Shown: positions 36,378-44,551, counted from the first letter of the stretch. The stretch: 64,000 nucleotides of DNA from Lachnospiraceae bacterium (GCA_029008875.1 JAQXJP010000035.1:1-64000); one strand, 5' to 3'. A program made the numbers and translations. The notes: generated by a model not told the origin, from the sequence alone.

Positions 36378-36854
36378 ATGCTAATACGTCCAATTGAACA
36401 AAAAGATAACCTCATCGTTGCATCCATCATTCGCGAATGCCTTATCGAATATGGCGGGGATCACCGCGAAGATACCGCATGGGCAGATCCATATCTCGAG
36501 CATTTTTATGAGTTCTACACCTTATCCAACAATGCATATTGGGTAGCCGAAAACGATGAGGGTGAAGTTGTCGCCGGTGTCGGCATCGGCCCAATGGAGG
36601 GTGTGGACGGAATCTGTGAGCTCCAGAAAATGTACTGTCTTAAACCATATCGCGGCACAGGCATTGCAAACGCACTCATTACAACCGCTTTGGATTTCGC
36701 CAAATTGCATTACGAGAAATGCTATCTCGAAACGATGGACAATATGGACCGTGCAAAACACTTCTATGAAAAGCATGGCTTTGCTCACACCTGCGAAACC
36801 ATCGGAAACACAGGACATTGCGGCTGCAATTCCCACTATATTCGGACACTTTAA
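36378..36854 (+). CDS. GNAT-family N-acetyltransferase
   Basis: 158 residues from MLIRPIEQKD at 36378 (TGGAG 8 bases upstream; an in-frame ATG at 36345 lacks a ribosome site). Acetyl-CoA loop LKPYRGTGIANALITTAL and RAKHFYEKHGF are intact. The protein resembles the small YjgM/YedL-like acetyltransferases. Substrate unknown. Confidence 0.85.
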   Translation: MLIRPIEQKDNLIVASIIRECLIEYGGDHREDTAWADPYLEHFYEFYTLSNNAYWVAENDEGEVVAGVGIGPMEGVDGICELQKMYCLKPYRGTGIANALITTALDFAKLHYEKCYLETMDNMDRAKHFYEKHGFAHTCETIGNTGHCGCNSHYIRTL

Positions 36855-36889
36855 AGTCCTTCGGATCGACCAAAAAGGCACCACTCCAA

Positions 36890-37390
36890 CTATGCAAACC
36901 GTTCAAGCACTTCTGTTGTATGCATTGCAAACATACCCGCACCAAATGCTTCCATTACCTCTGTGTAACTATCATCAATGAATAAAATTTCATCCATCTT
37001 GTAGCCATCTCTTTCAGCAATCATCTTCATAATCATAATTTTCTTGTGACGGGAATCGGTGGAAATCAAATCTCCATGGTGTTCAAAAATTCCAGGGTAA
37101 CATTCCACAAGTCTATGGAACTTTGAATTGTACTCGAAGGAGTTGGAGCACTCCGTCAAACCATAAACCTTTGCCCCATTCTCCCGGTGAAGCGCCTCGA
37201 TTAAATTCTTCATGCCTCTCGGCGCAACGCACTTAATATATGCATTATAATTAATGTTGTATTTGAGCCAGTCATTGGCATCCTCAAAGCCTACGATTCT
37301 CTTTCCGTCATCGTCATACATTTTAAGACACAATAAAGTGTTGTCCACATCTCCGAATACGACCTTCACTTTTTTCAACTTGTCCTGCAT
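36890..37390 (-). CDS. HAD-superfamily phosphatase-like protein
   Basis: 166 residues from MQDKLKKVKVV at 37390 (GAGGGGAT before it). HAD motif I is VFGDVDNTLL (DxDxT-type), motif II lies near VYGLTECSNS and motif III/IV DEILFIDDSYTEVMEAFGAG. Probably a soluble phosphatase of unknown substrate. Confidence 0.8.
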   Translation of the reverse strand: MQDKLKKVKVVFGDVDNTLLCLKMYDDDGKRIVGFEDANDWLKYNINYNAYIKCVAPRGMKNLIEALHRENGAKVYGLTECSNSFEYNSKFHRLVECYPGIFEHHGDLISTDSRHKKIMIMKMIAERDGYKMDEILFIDDSYTEVMEAFGAGMFAMHTTEVLERFA

Positions 37391-37509
37391 AAATATCCCC
37401 TCCTGTAATCGCATTAATTCTTCTGCCTATCAAACTATTACGATTTATTATACCACTTTCTGTATCACTTTCATCTATTCCATCTTGTTTTTCCATTTGG
37501 AAAATGGTA

Positions 37510-38197
37510 CGTTTATTCTACATTTGATAGTGCACATGTCAAAAAGTTCTACTTGGTCATTTCGATTAGCAATTCACAATTCGCTTTTTTCCAAGTATGA
37601 TTACAACTTCATATTCACTATTTGATAAAGGTATATCTTACTACCTCGAAAGGAGTCCCTATTCCAAATTTTTCTAATTCTACAGGCCCTTTGGACATTC
37701 AACAATATAGTGACAAACTCCGCCTCTCCGTGTTAGACTTAACTCGAATAGATTTGGCAACAAACGAAGATAAAGCCTACGGAATTGACCACTGGGCTTC
37801 CCTCTTCAAGTCTCAAACATGGGAGGAACTCAAGATGTTGGCACAGAATGATGATGTAATGACAGATGCAGTATCCACTATCTACGATATCACACAGGAC
37901 TCCATTCTCAAGCAGCAAATTCGCACGCGCGAGGAATGGATTGCCGTAGAGCGCCGCTTCATAGAGGAGAAGGAGGCGGCCGAGGCAAAGTCTGCGCAAA
38001 TTGAGGAGGAGATGGCGCGCTCGCGCTTGGAGTGGGATGCCGCTGAGCGACGGCTCACCGACGAGAAAACTGCTGCTGAAGCAAAATCCGCTGAACTCGC
38101 TGAGGCAATAGATGCCGCCCACGTCACCATCGACTCCCAGCAACAGCAGATTGCTGAACTTCAAGAACTAGTCCAACAACTACAGTCACAATCATAG
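37510..38197 (+). pseudogene. N-terminally truncated Rpn-family (PD-(D/E)XK) nuclease/transposase
   Basis: The frame 37622-38197 (191 codons) lacks the N-terminal nuclease core. It starts near SVLDLTRIDLATNEDKAYGI and goes on with HWASLFKSQTWEELKMLAQN, matching the C-terminal half of Rpn/PDDEXK_2 proteins, followed by EEWIAVERRFIEEKEAAEAK and a long charged coiled coil (DAAERRLTDEKTAAEAKSA). Upstream to ~37510 weak fragments of the missing part seem to persist in other frames. The catalytic part is gone, so it is not active. Confidence 0.65.
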
Positions 38198-38228
38198 GAA
38201 GATGTTTGTAGTCCCTCCCCGAAAATTT

Positions 38229-38258
38229 CAAAACGGCTCCCGAAGGAGCCGTTTGTCT
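38229..38258. terminator. Bidirectional intrinsic terminator
   Basis: Stem AACGGCTCC / GGAGCCGTT with loop CGAA between the Rpn remnant and the second SH3 lipoprotein gene, which converge here. Confidence 0.8.
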
Positions 38259-38278
38259 TCTTAATTCAATCGCGTATG

Positions 38279-39169
38279 TTAAAAACCATATTGTTTCCAA
38301 ACAACATTTCCATTAACACGCCATTGTGTTTCAACATTGTACCATGATGCGCCGTCAGCAGCTAAAGCTGCGTCAAATTCAGGGCACTTACCGTCTACAA
38401 CAGTATATCTTGCTCGATTGTATGCCCACGCTTCATTGTATGCATTCCAAAAAGTATCGCTATATCCAGCGCTACCATCAGAATAAAACCATGCCAATGA
38501 ATCATTGTAATATACCTTATACAATTCATAAGGAAACTCACTTGATGCACTCGCTGTTGAACCACTATTACTTGTTGTCTCAACAGGCTTTGTCTCAACC
38601 TTGTTGTCTACCAAATAGCTATCACTTACATAAGCTACGTTTCCAGAATACTCAATTCTATACCAGCCGGTTTCGTTACACTTACCGGTTACCTTAACCT
38701 CGTCATTTTGACTAAGTCCACCGAGTTTATCACCATCAGCTATAGGAAGTGAGCGAACATTTACAGTTGACTTTGCATACTTAGTTACTTCCATATCTTC
38801 GAATGTGTAGGTAAGCATAGAACCCTTGGCAACTCTTGTATCTGTTTCTCCACATACAGAACAGGTTGCTGTCTCTGTTCCGTCAGCTTCGTAAGTTGCA
38901 TCTTCGTTTGATACATATTCTGTAAAGTCATGGTCTGTTACAGGGATTGCTTCTGTGTAGGTATTTCCACATTCACAGGTGAAGGTCTTCTCGCCTTCTT
39001 CAAAACAAGTAGCTTCCTTGGTTATTTCCTCTGTGTAGGTATGTTCGTGGGTTGTTTCGGCAGCCTCGTTCTCTACACTCTTAATTTCAGACTTGCCACA
39101 TCCAGCAAGCGTTGCCATAGCGAGCACGCTCACAAGCACGATTGTTAAAATTCTCTTTTTCATTTGCAC
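38279..39169 (-). CDS. SH3-domain lipoprotein with Cys-rich repeats, paralogue 2
   Basis: 296 residues, lipobox TLAGC. Same order as paralogue 1: Cys repeats (KEATCFEEGEKTFTCECGNT, TATCSVCGETDTRVAKGS), SH3 domain (STVNVRSLPIADGDKLGGLS, GWYRIEYSGNVAYVSDSYL), linker and C-terminal domain. The C-terminal domain here contains WNAYNEAWAYNRARYTVVDG and is unlike that of paralogue 1 except for its first residues (FPYELYKVYYNDSL). The two copies are 2.1 kb apart, with the dead Rpn gene between them. Confidence 0.75.
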   Translation of the reverse strand: MQMKKRILTIVLVSVLAMATLAGCGKSEIKSVENEAAETTHEHTYTEEITKEATCFEEGEKTFTCECGNTYTEAIPVTDHDFTEYVSNEDATYEADGTETATCSVCGETDTRVAKGSMLTYTFEDMEVTKYAKSTVNVRSLPIADGDKLGGLSQNDEVKVTGKCNETGWYRIEYSGNVAYVSDSYLVDNKVETKPVETTSNSGSTASASSEFPYELYKVYYNDSLAWFYSDGSAGYSDTFWNAYNEAWAYNRARYTVVDGKCPEFDAALAADGASWYNVETQWRVNGNVVWKQYGF

Positions 39170-39325
39170 TATTACACCCTTTCATTCATTTGATTTTCTT
39201 AACATAAACCAAGCTTAACATTCAATACTTATTTTACCATGCCATGAATATGTCCACAATGTTTAAAATACGGATTTCTCAATACTTCTGGCCTCTCGAC
39301 TCTACTGTGGGAGATGGAATCTCTT

Positions 39326-39610
39326 CCCGTTTTCCCGAGGTTCTGTCCGTCCTTTTTCGCTACTTCGCCTATTTTAGACGGACGGTTTTCCTTCTTTTGG
39401 CCGTTTTCCCGAGATTTCGTCCGTCCTTTTTCGCCACTTCTCCTGTTTTAGACGGACGGTTTTCCTTCTTTTGGCCGTTTTCCCGAAGTTTCGTCCGTCC
39501 TTTTTCGCTACTCCTCCAGTTTTAGACGGACGGTTTTCCTTCTTTTGGCTGTTTTCCCAAGGGTTCGTCCGTCCTTTTTCGCCACTTCCCCTATTTTAGA
39601 CGGACAGGTT
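39326..39610 (-). repeat. Tandem array of 74-base units with GTCCGTC/GACGGAC arms
   Basis: Units begin with GTCCGTCC at 39345, 39419, 39493 and 39567, exactly 74 bases apart; the first is preceded and the last followed by partial units. Each unit has GTCCGTC, a ~25-base segment, GACGGAC and then GGTTTTCCTTCTTTTGGC. It lies directly downstream of the ICMT-like gene (stop 39667) and so would be in its 3' UTR on the minus strand. The sequence is unrelated to the 52-base array. Confidence 0.85.
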
Positions 39611-39666
39611 CTTCGGAATCCGGCTTCGCTCCTTCCGATTTGCTCGATTTGTCCGACTCATTCGTT

Positions 39667-40272
39667 TTATCCTTTGCGACGTCCCAGATAACGGAAAACC
39701 CGATGGCGGTATGTCAGATACTCTGCGCCGAATGTATCGATCAAATAGCGTTCCTCCTGCAGAATCTGTAAATGTAGCATGGTGACGGCAAAGACAGTAA
39801 ATGCCGCAGTCAGCAAATTGCAAAACATCAATAACACGCCAACATACTGCAAGTCAAATGCCAGAAACGCCGGATTGCGGCTAAACGCGTATATCCCGTC
39901 TGTCACAAGTTCCGTTTTGTCTTTGTCCGGAATACCGGCCCTCCAATTATCCTTCATACAGATTACGGAAATCAAAAAAATTAAATTGCCGATCATACCA
40001 ACACAAAATCCCGTAAAGCGGGCGTTTGCAGGCATGTGGCTCCAGCCAAATCCGATGGACAACAACTGGGCAGGGATAATTCCCACGGTAGCAATTCCCA
40101 TCAATGTTTCTACCATATGGGTCTGCGCATTCTTTCCACGTCCGATTTGCATGGTCCGAATCCCCCGGCTTTTCTGCCGCCACTGTTTTACAAGATATAT
40201 CCCGTAAAATACCGCCAGCACCAACAGTGCAGGTATTCGATAGCGTATGCATTCTTCCAGTATAGTCTTCAT
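39667..40272 (-). CDS. Isoprenylcysteine carboxyl methyltransferase-family membrane protein
   Basis: 201 residues from MKTILEECIRYRIP at 40272 (GAGGAGGAT 7 bases before it). Five hydrophobic segments; the SAM-binding C-terminal motif is present as AFSRNPAFLAFDLQYVG and EERYLIDTFGAEYLTYRHRV. The family methylates small membrane-bound substrates; in bacteria the substrate is usually unknown. The 74-base array follows directly. Confidence 0.85.
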   Translation of the reverse strand: MKTILEECIRYRIPALLVLAVFYGIYLVKQWRQKSRGIRTMQIGRGKNAQTHMVETLMGIATVGIIPAQLLSIGFGWSHMPANARFTGFCVGMIGNLIFLISVICMKDNWRAGIPDKDKTELVTDGIYAFSRNPAFLAFDLQYVGVLLMFCNLLTAAFTVFAVTMLHLQILQEERYLIDTFGAEYLTYRHRVFRYLGRRKG

Positions 40273-40308
40273 CGTTTTATCCTCCTCGCCTTTCTTCATG
40301 TTTTCTAG

Positions 40309-40323
40309 ATGCGGAAGATGGGG
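40309..40323. repeat. Extra copy of the tRNA-Leu(AAG) 3' end
   Basis: ATGCGGAAGATGGG at 40309-40323 repeats the 3' terminus of the tRNA gene (40457-40470) 148 bases away, in the same orientation. The segment between them is GC-rich with nested hairpins (GAGGTCC/GGACCTC) and the phrase CCTTGAACCC that resembles a T-arm. It could be an integration scar or a degenerate tRNA duplicate. Confidence 0.45.
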
Positions 40324-40410
40324 CGCACGAGGTCCGGTGGACCTCGGCTTTGCGCCGACGGTCGCGAAGCGGAGACCTTGAACCCTGGGTTCACGGGACG
40401 CTTCGGTCTT

Positions 40411-40455
40411 ACATCAAAAAAGGGCTAAGCCTTTCGGCTTAACCCTTTTTGATGT
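40411..40455 (-). terminator. Intrinsic terminator of tRNA-Leu(AAG)
   Basis: ACATCAAAAAAGGGCTAAGCC / GGCTTAACCCTTTTTGATGT stem directly after the tRNA 3' end on the minus strand. Confidence 0.85.
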
Positions 40456-40457
40456 AA

Positions 40458-40542
40458 TGCGGAAGATGGGACTTGAACCCACACGAGCGCAATGCTCACA
40501 AGATCCTTAGTCTTGCTCGTCTGCCAGTTCCGACACTTCCGC
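40458..40542 (-). tRNA. tRNA-Leu, anticodon AAG (right part)
   Basis: 85 bases, acceptor GCGGAAG / CTTCCGC, anticodon loop CTAAGGA, long variable arm. Counterpart of 532-616. Confidence 0.95.
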
Positions 40543-40563
40543 ATGTCTTTCGACGACTTGATT

Positions 40564-40592
40564 ATAATATCAAAAGGGCCACAGAATGTCAA
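40564..40592 (-). promoter_or_regulatory. Promoter of the right tRNA-Leu(AAG)
   Basis: TTGACA (40587-40592), 17-base spacer, TATTAT (40564-40569) on the minus strand; identical in both hexamers and spacing to the promoter at 466-494. Confidence 0.75.
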
Positions 40593-40619
40593 CACGTATT
40601 TTAGAAAATTTTCTCTTTT

Positions 40620-40889
40620 TTATATCCAGTTGAAGTCGCCGCCGGTGATGGCGAGACTCAGCAGAGAATCCATTTTTTCCACTTCTTCTCTCCCTCTCAC
40701 CACGGAGATCAGCTTGGCGGTCTCCGTCTCGGTGGGCATCTCCTCATCCGGTCCGATTTCCATGTCCACCGCCTTCCCGCAGGACGGGCACACCAGCGTA
40801 GGCCCGATTTGCAGGGAGAGGAATCGATACCCGCACTCTCCACATTCGTAGTATCCGCACATTTCTGTTTCATCCGGTACAAAGTACAT
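40620..40889 (-). CDS. Small zinc-ribbon protein
   Basis: 89 residues. One zinc ribbon: CGECGYRF and CPSCGKAV (two CxxC pairs), then an acidic segment and a C-terminal helix. Starts 20 bases inside the end of the acyltransferase gene, so the two are coupled. Function unknown. Confidence 0.7.
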   Translation of the reverse strand: MYFVPDETEMCGYYECGECGYRFLSLQIGPTLVCPSCGKAVDMEIGPDEEMPTETETAKLISVVRGREEVEKMDSLLSLAITGGDFNWI

Positions 40890-42168
40890 CTCTTTTTGCT
40901 CCTTTTTGTTCTTTTACCAATTTGTATAGTTCCTCCGTAGCCAGTCTGGTCTTGGCCACAATATCTCCGCAATTTTTGGGGAAGCAATAATACAGCACCC
41001 GATGATCCCCGATGCAGATCACATCCCCGATTTCATACCAGAAGTAATCCGCATACAGGCTGTAGGAGCTCTGCGGTGCCTGAGAAAAATCAATTTTTCC
41101 ATCACATCCTTGCAGATGGAATCCCCCGATGCCGTGTTCCAGGATTCCGGTTCCCACCTTATATAGGCATTTCATGTTCACCATCATGCAGATGTCCACC
41201 TCTGCCTTCATGTGGTAGATTTTCTCCTTCAATTCCCTGCGCACGCACTCCCTTTGCCACGCATACCATTGCGGGATATGCTCGAATCTGGCTTTTCCCT
41301 CCAGGGCGCGCAATTTCCCGATTTCGGTCAACTCATATTTTTTCCCACAGGCGGTGCAGGTGAGATAGATTCCCTTTCCCACCATCTTGCCCTCCGTCAG
41401 GCAATCCGGGCATTTGTACAGCACGCGGTTGAGGTAATCCGCCCGGAAGTCCTCGTCCACCACCACCTGATTCTCCTCCTGCCACCGGAAATGGTCGAAG
41501 GAAAACTTCTCGTCCATGATGGCCTTGATTTCCTCCGGTGTCTTGGCCGCAATCTCCTCCGGCGACAGCACATATTCCACGTCCGCCGACACCTTCACAT
41601 CCCGAACCTGCAGGTTGTTGTACAGCGGATCCCTCTGAAAGGCTCCGTAGGTCCGCACCATAATCACCGGCACCTTCAAGAGTTTGATGCATTTTCCGAT
41701 ATTGTCCGGCAGGGGCGTTGCGGTTCCGTCAAAGCTGTAGCTTGCCTCCGGGTACATGAGGATGGAATCCTTCAAATCCTTAACAGCATACACCATACTT
41801 TTTACCAGGGCCACATCGGTGATGAACTTGTTGGTGGGAATACATCCGATGTGCTGCATCAACAGGCTTTTTCCCACAAAACCGTCCGCGGTGCACACAA
41901 TGTTGAAGGGGCGATCCGCAAAAATCACAGACGCAATCTTCAAATCAATGAAACTGGAATGGTTCATCAGAATCAAGCAGGGCTCATCCCTGCGCAATCG
42001 CTCCATTCCCAGCATCTCATAGGTGAAATTCACCCGTTTCAGTTCGCCCTTTGACGCCGCCCCGATCAGCCACCGCAGCGCCGGATTCGGCCGTTTGGGC
42101 CGGATTCTGTGCTCCACTATCCGGGTAATCACCTTCTCATAACTCAACTCTTTTGTTTTAATTTTCAT
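40870..42168 (-). CDS. PlsC-like acyltransferase with internal zinc ribbon
   Basis: 432 residues from MKIKTKELSYEKV at 42168 (AAAGGGG before it). Residues ~60-230 are a 1-acylglycerol-3-phosphate acyltransferase-type domain: MNHSSFIDLK (HxxxxD catalytic motif) and MYPEASYSFDGT. A zinc ribbon (CPDCLTEGK, CTACGKKY) at ~268-290 and a ~140-residue C-terminal domain are unusual additions compared with the ~240-residue PlsC. Probably acylates a lipid or lipid-linked precursor. Confidence 0.82.
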   Translation of the reverse strand: MKIKTKELSYEKVITRIVEHRIRPKRPNPALRWLIGAASKGELKRVNFTYEMLGMERLRRDEPCLILMNHSSFIDLKIASVIFADRPFNIVCTADGFVGKSLLMQHIGCIPTNKFITDVALVKSMVYAVKDLKDSILMYPEASYSFDGTATPLPDNIGKCIKLLKVPVIMVRTYGAFQRDPLYNNLQVRDVKVSADVEYVLSPEEIAAKTPEEIKAIMDEKFSFDHFRWQEENQVVVDEDFRADYLNRVLYKCPDCLTEGKMVGKGIYLTCTACGKKYELTEIGKLRALEGKARFEHIPQWYAWQRECVRRELKEKIYHMKAEVDICMMVNMKCLYKVGTGILEHGIGGFHLQGCDGKIDFSQAPQSSYSLYADYFWYEIGDVICIGDHRVLYYCFPKNCGDIVAKTRLATEELYKLVKEQKGAKRDVLCTG

Positions 42169-42281
42169 AATAACCCCTTTTATCTGTCGTATCACACATG
42201 TCGCTCATCCCCCGGAACGATCACTTTATTATACCATATATGTGTGGCATGGGAAAAATATTCTCTTCCTAAATTTCCCTC

Positions 42282-42310
42282 TTTACTTTATCGAACATAC
42301 GTTCTATAAT
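42282..42310 (+). promoter_or_regulatory. LexA-controlled promoter (SOS box)
   Basis: -35 TTTACT (42282-42287), 17-base spacer, -10 TATAAT (42305-42310). The spacer contains CGAACATACGTTCT (42292-42305), a perfect match to the Gram-positive LexA box GAAC-N4-GTTC. LexA binding here would block RNA polymerase. Regulation is inferred from this match. Confidence 0.8.
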
Positions 42311-42343
42311 AGGTTCACAAACTTATGGAAAGGAGGAATCCCC

Positions 42344-42643
42344 GTGCCTTCATATTCACAATTTCAAAAGCCCGTGGACGTCATCTGCCAGCACACGGCC
42401 GACGCATCCATCATCCCGCTAAAAGTGCGCATCCAGGACGAGGACGGGGAACTTCAGATCTATGCCATCCGCTCCTACAAGGTGCTGTCCCGCCCCGGCA
42501 GCTACCACCTGCCCAGCGGTATTCCCGCCTCCGCCCACAACTGGTACTTCGAGTGCAAGATTCTGTGCTTCGGCACGGAAAAGCGCATCCGGCTGTTCTA
42601 CAACTCCAATGACAATCTGTGGAAGCTGGACCTGTCCCATTGA
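42344..42643 (+). CDS. Probable SOS-induced small protein, unknown function
   Basis: 99 residues starting with GTG at 42344, with AAGGAGGA 7 bases before it. The sequence (FQKPVDVICQHTADASIIP, HNWYFECKILCFGTEKRIRL, YNSNDNLWKLDLSH) has no domain I recognise; it looks like a compact beta-rich protein with several Cys and aromatic residues. It is a single-gene unit with a LexA box in its promoter and a terminator right after the stop. Small SOS proteins often act with error-prone polymerases or as division inhibitors, but nothing in the sequence decides this. Confidence 0.7.
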   Translation: MPSYSQFQKPVDVICQHTADASIIPLKVRIQDEDGELQIYAIRSYKVLSRPGSYHLPSGIPASAHNWYFECKILCFGTEKRIRLFYNSNDNLWKLDLSH

Positions 42644-42669
42644 AAAAGGCGGGAGTTACTCCCGCCTTA
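42644..42669. terminator. Bidirectional intrinsic terminator
   Basis: Stem AAGGCGGGAG / CTCCCGCCTT around TTA, between convergent genes. Confidence 0.9.
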
Positions 42670-43452
42670 TCACCAATCGCTGTCCCAGTCGCTGCCGCTA
42701 TCCCAATCGCTGCCGCTGTCCCAGTCCGAATCCCAATCGGAGTCCCAACTGTCATCACTGTCCCAGCTGCTGTCACTGTCCCAGCTGTTGTCACTGTCCC
42801 AGCTGCTCCAACTGTCGTCATCGTCATCATCGTCGTCATACCAACTGCCGGTGCCGGAATCGTTGTCCCAGTTGGTGCCGGAATCATAGGAACTGCTGCT
42901 TCCATAATCGTCAAACAGACGAAGGAAACTCCAGTGCCGAAAGCCGCTGAACAGCATCATCAACGCCGCACAGATAATGATGATCAGCGCAATGCTGCGA
43001 ATCGCATTCTGATTCCGGGTCCCGCTTGTGTTCTGCGGAGTGCCAAATTGCGGTGGCGGCGCCGTTTGCATCTGCTTGGGCTGCCGCTCCATCTGTTTGA
43101 GCGCCTCCTCCTTGATCTTCATGTACAGTTCGTTGACGGCGTAGGCTTCATCCTTGCCCTCGTAGCGGATGACCCGGCTTCCGTCCGACTTATTCTTGTA
43201 CACGATAAAATTGCCGGTCTCTTCGTCCTTGTAGATACCGAACGCCCTTGGTTCCTGATAGTTGACTCCGATGAAAAAACGCATGCTCTCCAGCGGGTAG
43301 TGCTTATCCTGGCACCATTGCAACAATTCCACAATGGTCTTGGGAATTCCCTCCGCGCTGCGCTTGAGCAATGCATTTTCAGCACCGCAAAAACTGCAGA
43401 CTTTATCCGTATCGCTAATAAATTGTCCGCAGTATGCACACTTAACCTGCAT
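42670..43452 (-). CDS. Zinc-ribbon membrane protein with Trp-Asp-Ser-rich tail
   Basis: 260 residues. Residues 1-25 are a zinc ribbon (CAYCGQFI, CSFCGAEN). Residues ~35-120 form a conserved globular domain of unknown function (KTIVELLQWCQDKHYPL, RFFIGVNYQEPRAFGIY), ~150-168 a membrane helix, and ~172-260 a low-complexity tail made of a DDDDDDDD run and about a dozen SWDSD/SDWDS units. The tail faces outward if the ribbon is cytoplasmic. The region is GC-rich and the repeat units vary at DNA level. Confidence 0.7.
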   Translation of the reverse strand: MQVKCAYCGQFISDTDKVCSFCGAENALLKRSAEGIPKTIVELLQWCQDKHYPLESMRFFIGVNYQEPRAFGIYKDEETGNFIVYKNKSDGSRVIRYEGKDEAYAVNELYMKIKEEALKQMERQPKQMQTAPPPQFGTPQNTSGTRNQNAIRSIALIIIICAALMMLFSGFRHWSFLRLFDDYGSSSSYDSGTNWDNDSGTGSWYDDDDDDDDSWSSWDSDNSWDSDSSWDSDDSWDSDWDSDWDSGSDWDSGSDWDSDW

Positions 43453-43640
43453 AACTTTTCTCCTTTGCCCTTTTTACATAACACAAGTATATCATTGTCC
43501 CGTTGCTTTTCAAACGGTTTTTCTATAACCCGGTGTATATTTGCATCTGACCATACATTTTGTTAATATTTTGACTATTTTCATTAGTCCAATTGTGGTA
43601 TAATCTCTAGACATGTTAGACGAATTCCATGAGGCAAAAT

Positions 43641-44471
43641 ATGACAGATCACAATCATCAGAAAAAAATTGCATTGATCAATGATATGACCGGTTTTGGA
43701 CGTTGCTCCATCGCGGTGCAGCTTCCCATCATCTCCATGCTCAAGGTCCAGTGTTGTGCGATTCCCACATCCATTTTCAGCAATCACACCGGATATGAGC
43801 ATTACCATTACACAGACTATACCGACCATCTGGCGGAATATATGGATTGCTGGGAGAAGCTGAACCTGAAATTTGAGGGCATCTGCACCGGATTTCTGGG
43901 TTCTGCCGTCCAGATTGAATTGGTGAGCAACTTCATCCGCCGGTTTCGTTCCAAGATCACCACAGTGGTCATCGATCCGGTTATGGGGGATTACGGGAAA
44001 GCGTACCCCACCTACACCGATGAGATGTGCGACAACATGGTGCATCTGGTCCGGCACGCGGATATTGTGACCCCCAATGTGACGGAGGCTTGCATCCTCA
44101 CGGGTACGCCCTACAAGGAACGCTTTACCACCGGGGAACTCCTTGACATGGCGGAGCAAATCACGGAACTTGGTCCGGGGAAGGTGGTAATCACCGGCAT
44201 TCCCCAGAAGACCTACGTCTCCAATCTATGCTATGAAGAAAACGGGGCATACGCCATGATCAAGACCCACAAGATTGGCAATTCACGCTCCGGAACCGGG
44301 GATATCTTTTCCGCGATCATTGCTGCGGATGCGGTGAACGGCGTGGATTTTGCAACTTCCGTGAAAAAGGCATCCCATTTTATCAAGCGTTGCATTGTCA
44401 AATCCATGGAGATGGATATTCCGCTGACGGACGGAGTCTGCTTCGAGGAAGTGCTCTATACCCTGAAGTAG
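43641..44471 (+). CDS. Pyridoxamine/pyridoxal kinase
   Basis: 276 residues from MTDHNHQKK at 43641 (ATGAGGC before it; an ATG at 43629 has no ribosome site). Ribokinase-like fold: DMTGFGRCSI near the start, VVIDPVMGDYGKAY in the middle, TPNVTEACILTG and the anion-hole motif SRSGTGDIFSAII near the end. It phosphorylates B6 vitamers for PLP salvage. Downstream genes are in the same direction but 80 or more bases apart. Confidence 0.86.
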   Translation: MTDHNHQKKIALINDMTGFGRCSIAVQLPIISMLKVQCCAIPTSIFSNHTGYEHYHYTDYTDHLAEYMDCWEKLNLKFEGICTGFLGSAVQIELVSNFIRRFRSKITTVVIDPVMGDYGKAYPTYTDEMCDNMVHLVRHADIVTPNVTEACILTGTPYKERFTTGELLDMAEQITELGPGKVVITGIPQKTYVSNLCYEENGAYAMIKTHKIGNSRSGTGDIFSAIIAADAVNGVDFATSVKKASHFIKRCIVKSMEMDIPLTDGVCFEEVLYTLK

Positions 44472-44551
44472 AGGCCTCCACCTCCTGCCCATGCGTATAA
44501 TCCTGTAAGATATATATCCGGTGCAACATATTAAGAAACGAGGACGTTATC

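Noticed and set aside
37622-38197. Active transposase gene
   Set aside because: The PD-(D/E)XK core is missing and no terminal inverted repeats or target duplications are seen around it.
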